From an uncultured Cellvibrio sp. (lineage in GTDB: Bacteria; Pseudomonadota; Gammaproteobacteria; Pseudomonadales; Cellvibrionaceae), in the NCBI GenBank assembly GCA_937958105.1, contig CALFXJ010000006.1, positions 62,001 through 126,000 of the forward strand: a DNA stretch of 64,000 nt, given 5' to 3'. The notes beneath the pieces are model-generated. The model searched no databases and had not been told where the DNA came from. It saw nothing but the letters and a program-made list of their open reading frames with translations. Positions 8,513 through 16,785 of the stretch are shown piece by piece. The first letter of the stretch is position 1; each line of letters begins with the position of its first letter. The translations under genes and the position numbers were made by a program.

Positions 8513-9133
8513 ATGGCCCGTTCAAAAAGCAGTAACCGTTGGCTCGAAGAGCACGTCAATGATCCCTACGTTAAAAAAGCACAGGTCGATGGCTACCGTG
8601 CCCGGGCAGCCTACAAACTGCTCGAGTTGAATGAAAAGGACAAGCTTATTCGTCCCGGTATGCTGGTGGTGGATCTCGGTTCGGCGCCCGGCAGCTGGTC
8701 GCAGATTGCAGGACGACTGGTTGGTGTAAAAGGACGGGTAATCGCGTCAGATATCCTGCCTATGGATGCGCTGGAGCATGTGGATTTTATCCAAGGGGAT
8801 TTTACGGAAGATGAGGTCTTCGATCAGATCATGGAAAAGCTGGGTGGAGCCAGGGCCGATCTGGTGATTTCCGATATGGCACCCAACATCAGCGGCGTTG
8901 ATGTGGCGGATCAGGCGGCCTCCATGTATCTGGTGGAGCTGGCACTGGACATGGCGCGCCAGGTACTGAAACCCAAAGCCAACTTTGTGGCTAAGGTATT
9001 TCATGGCGAAGGCTACGACGATTATGTAAAAGATGTGCGGACATCATTTGAAAAAGTGGTTATCCGTAAACCGGATGCCTCACGTCCGCGCTCCCGTGAA
9101 GTCTATGTGGTTGCCAAAGGCTTTAAGGGCTAA
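8513..9133 (+). CDS. rlmE: 23S rRNA 2'-O-ribose U2552 methyltransferase RlmE
   Basis: RlmE (FtsJ/RrmJ) methylates the ribose of U2552 in the ribosomal A-loop and helps late 50S assembly. The 206-residue product has the SAM-binding motif VVDLGSAPGSWSQ. The catalytic K-D-K-E set can be placed at the YKLLE lysine, SDMAPN, AKVFHGEG and SREVYVVA. ATG 8513 (MARSKSS) gives the normal length; a TTG at 8489 would add eight residues of no family type. No clear Shine-Dalgarno site precedes it. ftsH, its usual neighbour in enterobacteria, is absent. A strong hairpin terminator lies about 60 bases after the stop. Confidence 0.95.
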   Translation: MARSKSSNRWLEEHVNDPYVKKAQVDGYRARAAYKLLELNEKDKLIRPGMLVVDLGSAPGSWSQIAGRLVGVKGRVIASDILPMDALEHVDFIQGDFTEDEVFDQIMEKLGGARADLVISDMAPNISGVDVADQAASMYLVELALDMARQVLKPKANFVAKVFHGEGYDDYVKDVRTSFEKVVIRKPDASRPRSREVYVVAKGFKG

Positions 9134-9195
9134 AACTTTTGTAGAGGAATTTCTGTAGAGGAATAAGGGCTACAGGCTTTCCTGCATCAATAAAA

Positions 9196-9236
9196 AAACG
9201 GTTTTGTCAGTCTCCCCGACAAAACCGTTTTATTTT
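9196..9236. terminator. Intrinsic terminator between rlmE and ahpF
   Basis: A perfect 13-bp stem (9196-9208 with 9218-9230) surrounds a 9-base loop. It has A-rich and T-rich flanks, so it can end both convergent transcripts. Confidence 0.9.
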
Positions 9237-9248
9237 TTCCGGCGGATA

Positions 9249-10802
9249 TTAAGCCGGAGCGCTGGTTCTGATCAGATGATCGAAGGCTCCCAGTGACGCT
9301 GTGGCACCCGCACCCATGGCAACAATGATCTGCTTATAGGGTGTGGTCGTACAGTCACCGGCCGCAAACACACCGGGGATTGACGTCTGTCCGCGGGCAT
9401 CTACTTCAATCTCACCGCGATCACTTAACTGCAATGTGCCTTTCAGCCAATCGGTGTTTGGCAGCAAACCGATCTGCACAAAGATGCCTTCCAGTTCAAC
9501 CTTGGCGATTTCGTCAGTCTGACGGTTCTTGTAGGTCAGCCCGGTAACTTTCTGGCCGTCACCAATCACTTCGGTGGTCTGGGCTTCAGTAAGCACAGTG
9601 ACATTCGGCAGACTGTGCAATTTGCGCTGCAGTACGGCGTCAGCGCGCAGCTGTGAACCAAATTCGATCAAGGTCACGTGAGCAACGATTCCTGCCAGGT
9701 CAATGGCCGCTTCCACGCCAGAGTTGCCACCGCCGATAACGGCTACGCGTTTCCCTTTAAACAGTGGTCCATCGCAGTGTGGGCAGTAAGCCACACCTTT
9801 ACCGCGATATTCCTTTTCACCAGGAACATTCATCTCTCTCCAGCGTGCGCCGGTAGCAAGGATAACGCTCTTGCTCTTCAGGCTTGCACCGCTGGCCAGT
9901 TTGACTTCGATGGTATCGCCGGGAATCAACTGTTCCGCACGTTGCAGGTTAACGATATCCACATCGTAATCTTTTACGTGCTGTTCCAGTGCGGTAGCCA
10001 GTTTGGGACCTTCGGTGGCCTTAACTGAAATAAAATTTTCAATCGCCAGTGTATCCAGAACCTGTCCACCGAAACGTTCGGCCACGACACCAGTGCGAAT
10101 ACCTTTACGCGCTGCATAAATGGCTGCTGATGCGCCTGCCGGACCGCCGCCGATGACTAACACATCGTAAGCCGGTTTTTCATTCAAGGCTTTGGCTTCA
10201 CGCTCTGCTGCACCTGTGTCAACCTTGGCGAGGATTTCTTCCACCGTCATGCGGCCCTGTCCAAAATGTTTGCCATTGACGAACAGGGTAGGGACGGCCA
10301 TCACCTGACGCTTATCCACTTCACTCTGAAACAGCGCGCCGTCGATCATGGTCGCCGTGATGTTGGGATTTAACGCTGCCATCAGGTTAACAGCCTGCAC
10401 CACGTCGGGGCAGTTGTGGCACGACAGAGAAACGAAAACTTCAAAATGTAATTTGTCTTCGATCGCTTTGATCTGATCGATAACTTTTGCATCAGTCTTG
10501 GGCGGGTGGCCGCCGCTGTGCAGAAGTGCGAGCACCAGGGACGTAAATTCGTGGCCCATGGGGATACCGGCAAAGTGGATTCGTCCGGCCTCGCCCTGTG
10601 CGCCCACACTGAATGAAGGTTTGTACGCAGCATCACCATCTTCACGAACACTGACTTTGTCGGACAGGGTAGCGATATCGTCCAGCAGGCCCAGCAGCTC
10701 CTGGCTTTTGGCGCTGGTGTCAGTTGTAGCTACCAGTTCAATGGGACGCTGCAATTTTTCCAGGTACGCCTTTAACTGGCCTTTGATTGTCGAGTCGAGC
10801 AT
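9249..10802 (-). CDS. ahpF: Alkyl hydroperoxide reductase subunit F
   Basis: AhpF passes electrons from NADH through FAD and two disulfides to AhpC. The 517-residue product has the N-terminal double-thioredoxin part with the dithiol SCHNC (Cys128/Cys131). The thioredoxin-reductase part follows, with FAD motif VIGGGPAGASAAIYAARKG, redox pair YCPHCDG near residue 345, NADH motif VIGGGNSGVEAAIDLAG and the closing GVFAAGDCT. ATG 10802, with GGAGA upstream, gives the normal N-terminus MLDSTIKGQL. It lies downstream of ahpC on the same strand, with a hairpin between them. Confidence 0.97.
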   Translation of the reverse strand: MLDSTIKGQLKAYLEKLQRPIELVATTDTSAKSQELLGLLDDIATLSDKVSVREDGDAAYKPSFSVGAQGEAGRIHFAGIPMGHEFTSLVLALLHSGGHPPKTDAKVIDQIKAIEDKLHFEVFVSLSCHNCPDVVQAVNLMAALNPNITATMIDGALFQSEVDKRQVMAVPTLFVNGKHFGQGRMTVEEILAKVDTGAAEREAKALNEKPAYDVLVIGGGPAGASAAIYAARKGIRTGVVAERFGGQVLDTLAIENFISVKATEGPKLATALEQHVKDYDVDIVNLQRAEQLIPGDTIEVKLASGASLKSKSVILATGARWREMNVPGEKEYRGKGVAYCPHCDGPLFKGKRVAVIGGGNSGVEAAIDLAGIVAHVTLIEFGSQLRADAVLQRKLHSLPNVTVLTEAQTTEVIGDGQKVTGLTYKNRQTDEIAKVELEGIFVQIGLLPNTDWLKGTLQLSDRGEIEVDARGQTSIPGVFAAGDCTTTPYKQIIVAMGAGATASLGAFDHLIRTSAPA

Positions 10803-10829
10803 GGTGATTCTCCGTTTTGAATTCTGTAT

Positions 10830-10855
10830 AGCCCGCTTTGTGAGCGGGCTTTTTC
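10830..10855. terminator. Hairpin between ahpC and ahpF
   Basis: An 8-bp stem (10830-10837 with 10843-10850) has a TTGTG loop. The T-run lies on the + strand side. Read in the direction of ahpC to ahpF the stem is followed by TATACAG, so there it is a poor full terminator but could weaken or process the message and keep AhpC in excess. Confidence 0.55.
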
Positions 10856-10901
10856 TAACGTGCAATTGTGTTGCGTTGGGTAAAGCGAATAACGGTCAGG
10901 C

Positions 10902-11465
10902 TTAGATCTTGCCAACCAGGTCCAGTGACGGAGCCAGAGTTGCATCACCTTCTTTCCATTTCGCCGGGCAGACTTCACCTGGGTGAGCCGCTACGTATTG
11001 AGCAGCTTTCACTTTGCGGAGCAGCTCGGAAGCGTCACGGCCAATACCACCGGCATTGATTTCGATGATCTGAATCTTGCCTTCCGGATCGATGACGAAG
11101 GTGCCGCGATCAGCCAGGCCTTCTTCCTCAATCATCACACCGAAGTTGCGGGTGATAACACCGGTTGGGTCACCAATCATCGGGTACTGGATCTTGCCGA
11201 TGGTCTCAGAGCTGTCATGCCAGGCTTTGTGGGTGAAGTGAGTGTCCGTAGACACGGAGTAAATCTCTACACCCAGCTTTTTGAACTCTTCGTAGTTGTC
11301 CGCCAGGTCGCCCAGCTCAGTTGGACATACAAAGGTAAAGTCAGCGGGGTAGAAGAACACAACTGACCACTTGCCACGCAGGTCTGCATCAGTTACCTGA
11401 ACAAATTGGCCCTGATGGTAAGCCTGAGCGGTGAAAGGTTTGATTTCTGAATTGATTGAAGTCAT
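10902..11465 (-). CDS. ahpC: Alkyl hydroperoxide reductase subunit C (2-Cys peroxiredoxin)
   Basis: This peroxidase of 187 aa reduces hydrogen peroxide and organic hydroperoxides. The peroxidatic cysteine is Cys47 in DFTFVCPTEL; the resolving cysteine is in HPGEVCPAKW near residue 166. ATG 11465 (MTSINSEIKP) follows AGGAG. It is the first gene of ahpCF. About 75-115 bases upstream lies a dyad resembling an OxyR site, listed separately, so peroxide induction is likely. It is distinct from the second peroxiredoxin in this window, which has a different spacing and C-terminus. Confidence 0.97.
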   Translation of the reverse strand: MTSINSEIKPFTAQAYHQGQFVQVTDADLRGKWSVVFFYPADFTFVCPTELGDLADNYEEFKKLGVEIYSVSTDTHFTHKAWHDSSETIGKIQYPMIGDPTGVITRNFGVMIEEEGLADRGTFVIDPEGKIQIIEINAGGIGRDASELLRKVKAAQYVAAHPGEVCPAKWKEGDATLAPSLDLVGKI

Positions 11466-11541
11466 ACGGAATGCTCCTGTTGTCTGTAGGGGAAATTGAT
11501 TCAACGAGAGCTAGATTAAAAGGATAGGGGCAATAGATCCA

Positions 11542-11578
11542 ATTAAATAACGGAATCGAATGGATAGTAAAATCCTAT
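11542..11578 (-). promoter_or_regulatory. Possible OxyR-binding site upstream of ahpC
   Basis: Read toward ahpC it shows ATAG-N7-CTAT-N7-ATTC-N7-TAAT, where the OxyR consensus is ATAG-N7-CTAT-N7-ATAG-N7-CTAT. Two of four tetramers are exact. A wider inverted repeat GGGCAAT/ATTGCCC encloses it. Position and gene fit; the match itself is moderate. Confidence 0.4.
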
Positions 11579-11754
11579 GATTGCCCTCAAGCCCTGCCTT
11601 AGCCGCGGCGAGGGCGATGCAGGACATGTAGAAGCTGTTATGTAGGTTTGCCATTAGCGCGTGAAGGTCTAATTTCGAAGCGCGATTACCGATAAAACTT
11701 TATCACAATTATCATATATTATGATCTAAGTCCCATGGGTTTTGTTAACATCGG

Positions 11755-11790
11755 CGCAGGTTCAATGGCAGAAACCTGCGTGATTTTTTT
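11755..11790 (+). terminator. Terminator hairpin in the leader of the pectate lyase gene
   Basis: The arms CGCAGGTT (11755-11762) and AACCTGCG (11773-11780) pair perfectly and are followed by TGA and seven T. The hairpin lies 68 bases upstream of the lyase ATG on the same strand, where no gene has ended, and AT-rich promoter-like sequence precedes it. It may be an attenuator for the lyase or the end of a small RNA. The rest of the 390-base gap between ahpC and the lyase shows only the OxyR-like site. Confidence 0.55.
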
Positions 11791-11857
11791 GACGACACTA
11801 AGCCGCTGTATCAAAAAACTCCCGCAAATTATAAAAATCAAACTGATGGAGAATCGT

Positions 11858-13000
11858 ATGTTTAATAAAGCGCTTTTCAGCAAGACGTTGCTGATTTTGA
11901 CGGTGAGTCTGTTCGCGTCCTCCGCGCTGGCACAGATCGCCAATGGTCGCTACGTCATCACCAACCAATTGAGTGGCAAAGCCCTGGATGTCGCCGGCAG
12001 GAGCACGGATGACGGAGCGAACATTATTCAATGGACTTATGGGGGCAATTCAAACCAGCAGTGGGACGTAACTAATCTGGGCAATGGTTATTACTCAATT
12101 CGAGCGGCACACAGCGGTAAATCCATCGACGTATTCGAATGGAACAGCAATGATGGCGCAGATGCGCGTCAGTGGGCCTGGCTCAATGGCAATAATCAGC
12201 ATTGGGCGATCGATAACATCGGCAACAACACCTATGTCATTACCTCTCGTTTTTCCTCTAAGGCGCTTGAGGTATTTGAATTCAATACGGCCGATGGGGG
12301 TGATATTCGCCTCTGGACCTATTGGGGCGGTACCAGTCAACAATGGCGCTTCAGCCCGGTTTCCTCAGGTGGCGGCAACAGCGGCAGCATTACTGGCGCG
12401 ACCTGTAACTCAACGGGCAGCACATCAATTTCGTCAACCATCCGGGTAACAAGCGGTACTTATGACGGTGGCTGCCGAACATTTAATCCCACTTCAGCTT
12501 TGGGTGATGGCAGTCAGAATGAAAGCCAGCAGCCGGCCTTCCGGGTTGAGAACGGGGCGACGCTACGCAATGTCATCATTGGCAATAACGGTGTGGATGG
12601 TATCCACGTCTACAACGGCGGCACGCTGGACAATATCCGCTGGACTAACGTTGGTGAGGATGCAATTACCATCAAGTCGTCCGGTACGGTTAATGTACGC
12701 AATATTTCCGGTTACAACGGCGAGGATAAATTTATACAGGTTAATGCGGCCTCAACGCTGAACGTGTCCAATTGTGTGGTGGACAATATGGGCAAGTTCC
12801 TGCGTCAGAATGGTGGTACTACTTTTAAAATTACCGCCAACGTGGATCGCTGCCAGATCTCCAATATGAAAGAAGGTATCTTCCGGACAGACAGCCCCAG
12901 CAGTGAAGCCAGAATAACCAATAGTCGTTTTAGAAATGCAGGATCCATTTGTATTGGCCGTTGGGCGAGCTGCACCTCGTCGGGCAATACTAATTACTGA
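11858..13000 (+). CDS. Secreted pectate lyase, ricin-type lectin domain + PL3
   Basis: A predicted exported enzyme (380 aa) that would cut polygalacturonate by beta-elimination. The signal peptide is residues 1-25 (cut after SSALA). Residues about 26-165 form a beta-trefoil lectin (CBM13-like) domain with three QxW motifs: QQWDV, QHWAI and QQWRF. A Gly/Ser linker leads to a PL3-type right-handed helix (about 180-380). It carries the family phrases NESQQPAFRVENGATLRNVIIG, split here by a short gap, GVDGIHVYNGG, VGEDAITIKSSG and DKFIQVNA. ATG 11858 follows GGAGA; the frame opens earlier, but only from here is a signal peptide formed. It is divergent from ahpC, preceded by a terminator-like hairpin and followed by a terminator. 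It is a likely client of type II secretion, of which gspAB lies in this window. Confidence 0.85.
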   Translation: MFNKALFSKTLLILTVSLFASSALAQIANGRYVITNQLSGKALDVAGRSTDDGANIIQWTYGGNSNQQWDVTNLGNGYYSIRAAHSGKSIDVFEWNSNDGADARQWAWLNGNNQHWAIDNIGNNTYVITSRFSSKALEVFEFNTADGGDIRLWTYWGGTSQQWRFSPVSSGGGNSGSITGATCNSTGSTSISSTIRVTSGTYDGGCRTFNPTSALGDGSQNESQQPAFRVENGATLRNVIIGNNGVDGIHVYNGGTLDNIRWTNVGEDAITIKSSGTVNVRNISGYNGEDKFIQVNAASTLNVSNCVVDNMGKFLRQNGGTTFKITANVDRCQISNMKEGIFRTDSPSSEARITNSRFRNAGSICIGRWASCTSSGNTNY

Positions 13001-13097
13001 TCAGCATTAATCGACCACTGCCATTGGTCCTGAGTCTGCATTGGTTTTTCAAGCTGATGGAGACAAGCAGCCGGAGAATTTCCGGTGTTTCTGAAAT

Positions 13098-13123
13098 AAA
13101 AACCCGGCGCAGGCCGGGTTTTT
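13098..13123. terminator. Intrinsic terminator after the pectate lyase gene
   Basis: AACCCGGC (13101-13108) pairs with GCCGGGTT (13113-13120) around GCAG, with A-run and T-run flanks. It lies between convergent lyase and fpr genes and can serve both. Confidence 0.88.
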
Positions 13124-13155
13124 ATGGCGGGTAGACAGAAGGGTACGGCAGGAAT

Positions 13156-13932
13156 TTATTTCTCAACAAACGCTCTCTCAATCACATAATCCCCGGCTTC
13201 ACCGATGCGGGGTGAAATCTGGAAGCCGCGGGCATCCAGCAATTTGCAGGTATCTTCCAGCATGGCGGGACTGCCGCACAGCATGGCGCGATCTGTTTCC
13301 GGGTTCAGCGGCGGCAGGCCGATATCCTCAAATAATTTTCCGCTTTCAATTAAATCTGTTAACCGTCCCTGATTGCGAAACGCTTCACGGGTGACCGTGG
13401 GGTAATAGATGAGTTTTTCCCGCACTTCTTCACCAAAGTATTCGTTTTCCGGCAACTCTTTGGTGATGAAGTCTGCGTAAGCCAGTTCACTGACGGTCCG
13501 TACCCCATGAACCAGAATGATTTTTTCGTACTGCGCATAAGCTTCAGGATCGCGGATGAGGCTCAGGAAAGGCGCAAGCCCGGTACCGGTGCTGAGAAAA
13601 TATAAATGCCTGCCTGGCTTTAAGTCGGTCAGCAGCAGGGAGCCTGTGGGTTTACGGCCCACCAGCAATTCATCGCCGACCTTCAGGTGTTGCAGGCGCG
13701 AGGTGAGCGGACCGTTGGGAACCTTGATGCTGAAAAACTCCAGATGTTCATCATAGGTGGCGCTGGCAATACTGTAGGCGCGCAACAATGGCCGTCCATC
13801 GACCTGCAAACCGATCATCACAAACTGGCCGCTCTCGAAGCGCAGTGAGTCATTCCGGGTGGTGGTAAAACTGAAGAGTGATTCGTTCCAATGGTGAACG
13901 CTTAATACTTTTTCCGGTTCAACAGCTGCCAT
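13156..13932 (-). CDS. fpr: Ferredoxin/flavodoxin-NADP+ reductase
   Basis: A 258-residue bacterial ferredoxin-NADP reductase, which moves electrons between NADP(H) and ferredoxin or flavodoxin. The FAD domain shows RAYSIAS and VPNGPLTSRL. The NADP domain shows LSTGTGLAPFLSLI, HGVRT and MLCGSPAML. The C-terminus ends in VEK after YVIERAF, the short tail typical of the Pseudomonas/Azotobacter subclass. It lies downstream of etfBA on the same strand (76-base gap), all genes of flavin electron transfer, so read-through is possible though not shown. Confidence 0.92.
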   Translation of the reverse strand: MAAVEPEKVLSVHHWNESLFSFTTTRNDSLRFESGQFVMIGLQVDGRPLLRAYSIASATYDEHLEFFSIKVPNGPLTSRLQHLKVGDELLVGRKPTGSLLLTDLKPGRHLYFLSTGTGLAPFLSLIRDPEAYAQYEKIILVHGVRTVSELAYADFITKELPENEYFGEEVREKLIYYPTVTREAFRNQGRLTDLIESGKLFEDIGLPPLNPETDRAMLCGSPAMLEDTCKLLDARGFQISPRIGEAGDYVIERAFVEK

Positions 13933-14008
13933 CGTGTAGGGAGTCCTTAGGAGTTGTATTGAAGAGGTGGGCCGGATGACGCTCTTGGTTCACCCGGCCG
14001 GCAATGAC

Positions 14009-14947
14009 TCAGTGGGTCAGGGATTTTTCCAGTTCAGTCACAGATTCAAACAAGTCAGCTACCAGACCATAATCGGCCCACTGGAAAATCTGCGCATCGG
14101 GATCGTGGTTGATGGCCACGATCACGCGGCTGTCTTTGATCCCGGCGATGTGCTGTGTTGCTCCGGACACGCCCACTGCGATGTAAAGATCCGGCGCAAC
14201 CACGGTGCCGGTCTGTCCAACCTGATATTCATTCGGTGCAATACCTGCATCCACGGCTGCACGCGTTGCACCTATGGCGGCATTGAGTCGATTGGCCAGC
14301 GGAGCCAGCAATTGCTGGAATTTTTCCGCGCTGCCCAGGGAGCGCCCGCCGCTGATAACGACGCGGGCTGTGCTCAGTTCCGGGCGTTCGCTCTTCTGGA
14401 TTTCACTGCTGACCCAGCGCGCCAGGGAGCTGGTTTCGCCCGCTGCCAGAGGCTCGATCACCGCCGTAGCTTCATCTTCGATAGCCGGCTCAAACGCCGT
14501 GGCACGCACGGTGAAGATCTTCAGCGGAGCGGTGTTACGCACTGTTGCGTTTAAATGGCCCGCGTAGATGGGTCGCACAAAGGTGGTGCTGTCAATAATG
14601 GCGGTGACTTCCGACACCATGTCGGTGTCCAGCAAGGCGGCCACACGGGGCAGCAGGTTTTTACCGAAGCTGGTCGCTGCGCTGACAATTGCCTGATATT
14701 CCCCGGCGATGCCGGTGATCAGCGGTGCAAGGTTTTCTGCCAGGGGACGGGCATAGGCGGCATCATCGGCAACGCGCACTCGTCTTACACCTTTGAGTCG
14801 CGCAATCTGTTCTGCTACGGCACTGATATTCTCGCCCGCCACCAGGACATCAATGGCATCGCCGGATACTGCAGCGGCGGTGATAGCCGAGCGGGTAGAG
14901 GCGCGCACACGTTGTTCATCATGTTCGGCAATAACTAAGGTACTCAT
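14009..14947 (-). CDS. etfA: Electron transfer flavoprotein alpha subunit
   Basis: EtfA carries the FAD of the ETF heterodimer, which takes electrons from acyl-CoA and other dehydrogenases. The 312-residue product has the C-terminal FAD-binding stretch with VVISGGRSLGS, the PNEYQVGQTG loop, SGATQHIAG and AINHDPDAQIFQWADYG, all standard. Its ATG overlaps the end of etfB by four bases (ATGA), so the subunits are translationally coupled. The acceptor ETF-quinone oxidoreductase lies 1.1 kb away on the other strand beyond a LysR gene. Confidence 0.96.
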   Translation of the reverse strand: MSTLVIAEHDEQRVRASTRSAITAAAVSGDAIDVLVAGENISAVAEQIARLKGVRRVRVADDAAYARPLAENLAPLITGIAGEYQAIVSAATSFGKNLLPRVAALLDTDMVSEVTAIIDSTTFVRPIYAGHLNATVRNTAPLKIFTVRATAFEPAIEDEATAVIEPLAAGETSSLARWVSSEIQKSERPELSTARVVISGGRSLGSAEKFQQLLAPLANRLNAAIGATRAAVDAGIAPNEYQVGQTGTVVAPDLYIAVGVSGATQHIAGIKDSRVIVAINHDPDAQIFQWADYGLVADLFESVTELEKSLTH

Positions 14948-15696
14948 AATGAAATCCTCGCATCGTGACGCAGTTTCTCAACCAGTTCCTGCACGCTGGC
15001 AACCTTGATACCCGGTGCGCGTGCCGGCGGTTCTTCCACTTTCACTAACTGCAGATGGCTTGATGTATCCACCCCGAGCTCGGCCAGACTCAGTGTTTCC
15101 AGTGGTTTTTTCTTGGCCTGCATCAGGTTGGGCAGCTTCAGATAGCGCGGTTCGTTGAGGCGCAGATCGGCGGTGACTACTGCAGGCAATGCCAGTTCAA
15201 CGGTTTCCTGCCCGCCATCAACCTCGCGGGTGACCAGCGCTTTGCCGCCATTGATAACAATGCGCGATGCGAAGGTGCCTTGACCGACATTCCACAGCGC
15301 TGCCAGCATCTGCCCGGTTTCAGCCGCATCAGCATCAATAGCCTGCTTTCCGAGCAGAAACAGATCAGGCTGTTCACGCTGGGCAATGGCCAGCAGCACC
15401 TTCGCCGTTGCGCGGGATGACAAATCCGCATCTCCATCAATGAGGATGGCACGATCCGCGCCCATGGCCAGGGCGTGGCGCAGGACATCCTGATGCTGTG
15501 CATGACCGATGGTGACGGCTACCACCTCGCTGACCACACCGGCTTCTTTCAGCCGGACAGCTTCTTCCACCGCGTGTTCATCAAACGGATTGATGCTCAT
15601 CTTGAGATTCGCGGTGTCTACATCAGAACCGTCGGCCTTGGGGCGGACGCGGATGTTGTGATCCACGACGCGCTTGATACTGACTACCACCTTCAT
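14944..15696 (-). CDS. etfB: Electron transfer flavoprotein beta subunit
   Basis: EtfB binds AMP and forms the dimer with EtfA. The start MKVVVSIKRVVDHNIRVR, the motif NPFDEHAVEEAVRLKEAG and the later DLRLNEPRYLKLPNLMQAKKK, shown here in part of its length, are signatures of the family. The length (250 aa) is usual. It is the first gene of the etfBA pair; its start lies 113 bases from that of the divergent LysR regulator gene, which is an arrangement in which such regulators often control the neighbour. Confidence 0.96.
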   Translation of the reverse strand: MKVVVSIKRVVDHNIRVRPKADGSDVDTANLKMSINPFDEHAVEEAVRLKEAGVVSEVVAVTIGHAQHQDVLRHALAMGADRAILIDGDADLSSRATAKVLLAIAQREQPDLFLLGKQAIDADAAETGQMLAALWNVGQGTFASRIVINGGKALVTREVDGGQETVELALPAVVTADLRLNEPRYLKLPNLMQAKKKPLETLSLAELGVDTSSHLQLVKVEEPPARAPGIKVASVQELVEKLRHDARISL

Positions 15697-15809
15697 GCTT
15701 GATCCTCTGATGGGTGAACTACAGGTACGGCTAGTTTCTGACCATTATATGGAGAAGATGTTTATCTGATAAGTTGATTATTTTTATAAGGTTAGTCAAT
15801 AATGCTGAT

Positions 15810-16757
15810 ATGAAATATTCATTACGCCAGTTAGAAGTCTTTGTTGCTATCGGTCGTCACGAGAGTGTGTCCCGTGCCGCCGAGGCGCTTTCATTGTCCC
15901 AGTCTGCTACCAGCATGGCGCTGGCGGAGCTGGAAAAGCAGTTTGATACGCGGCTTTTTGACCGCCACGGCAAGCGCCTGCAGCTTAATGAGCGAGGGCG
16001 TCAGATTCTGCCACAGGCCATTGAGCTGCTGGATCGGGCGGAACAGCTGGAGTCGATGCTGGCAGGCGACAGTGGGCTGGGATCCTTGCGCATTGGCGCC
16101 ACCCTGACAGTAGGTAACTACCTTGCCACTATGCTGATTGGTGAGTACATGCAGCGTCATCCGGGAACCCGGGTCAAACTGGAGGTCCACAATACGGCGA
16201 TGGTAGTGGAGCAGGTGGCGCATCTGAAGCTGGATTTCGGACTGATCGAAGGCGACAGCCAGCATCCGGACCTGGAAATCTCTCCGTGGGTGGATGACGA
16301 ACTGGTTATCTTTGCGGCGCCCGACCATCCGCTGGCCCGGTGCAAGCAGATCTCGCTGGAGGATGTCACTAAAGAGGCCTGGATTCTGCGGGAGGCCGGT
16401 TCCGGGACCCGCCAGGTATTTAATGCGGCTTTTCGCCACGTGTTACATAAACTGGACATCCGCCTGGAGCTGGAGCACACCGAAGCAATCAAACGGGCCG
16501 TGGAGGCGGGGATGGGCATCAGCTGCATCTCGCGGCTCGCCTTAATGGATGCCTTCCGGCGCGGCAGTCTGGTGCCGCTGGAGATTCCGGGACTGGATCT
16601 GAAACGCCAGTTCAACTTCGTGTTGCATCGGCAGAAGTTTCGCACCGCCGGTATCGAAGCCTTTTTGAGTTTATGTCGCGAGGTCGCGCAGGGCGCGGCC
16701 CGCAGTGATGAAATCGTGATGAAACGGCCTGACGGCCGGCGGCTGGAGTTCCGCTGA
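15810..16757 (+). CDS. LysR-family transcriptional regulator
   Basis: The 315-residue product opens MKYSLRQLEVFVAIGRHESV and has the winged-helix motif SRAAEALSLSQSATSMALAEL and LFDRHGKRLQLNERG, then a periplasmic-binding-protein-like effector domain (about 90-300, with LRIGATLTVGNYL). ATG 15810 gives the family N-terminus. It sits between etfBA (divergent) and the ETF-quinone oxidoreductase gene (same strand, 28-base gap), so it probably regulates one or both. The inducer is unknown; a fatty-acid or amino-acid catabolic signal is a guess. The 113-base divergent gap should contain its site, but I could not define a clear T-N11-A box. Confidence 0.9.
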   Translation: MKYSLRQLEVFVAIGRHESVSRAAEALSLSQSATSMALAELEKQFDTRLFDRHGKRLQLNERGRQILPQAIELLDRAEQLESMLAGDSGLGSLRIGATLTVGNYLATMLIGEYMQRHPGTRVKLEVHNTAMVVEQVAHLKLDFGLIEGDSQHPDLEISPWVDDELVIFAAPDHPLARCKQISLEDVTKEAWILREAGSGTRQVFNAAFRHVLHKLDIRLELEHTEAIKRAVEAGMGISCISRLALMDAFRRGSLVPLEIPGLDLKRQFNFVLHRQKFRTAGIEAFLSLCREVAQGAARSDEIVMKRPDGRRLEFR

Positions 16758-16785
16758 TATTTCATACTTTAGCGAGGGAGGATTC

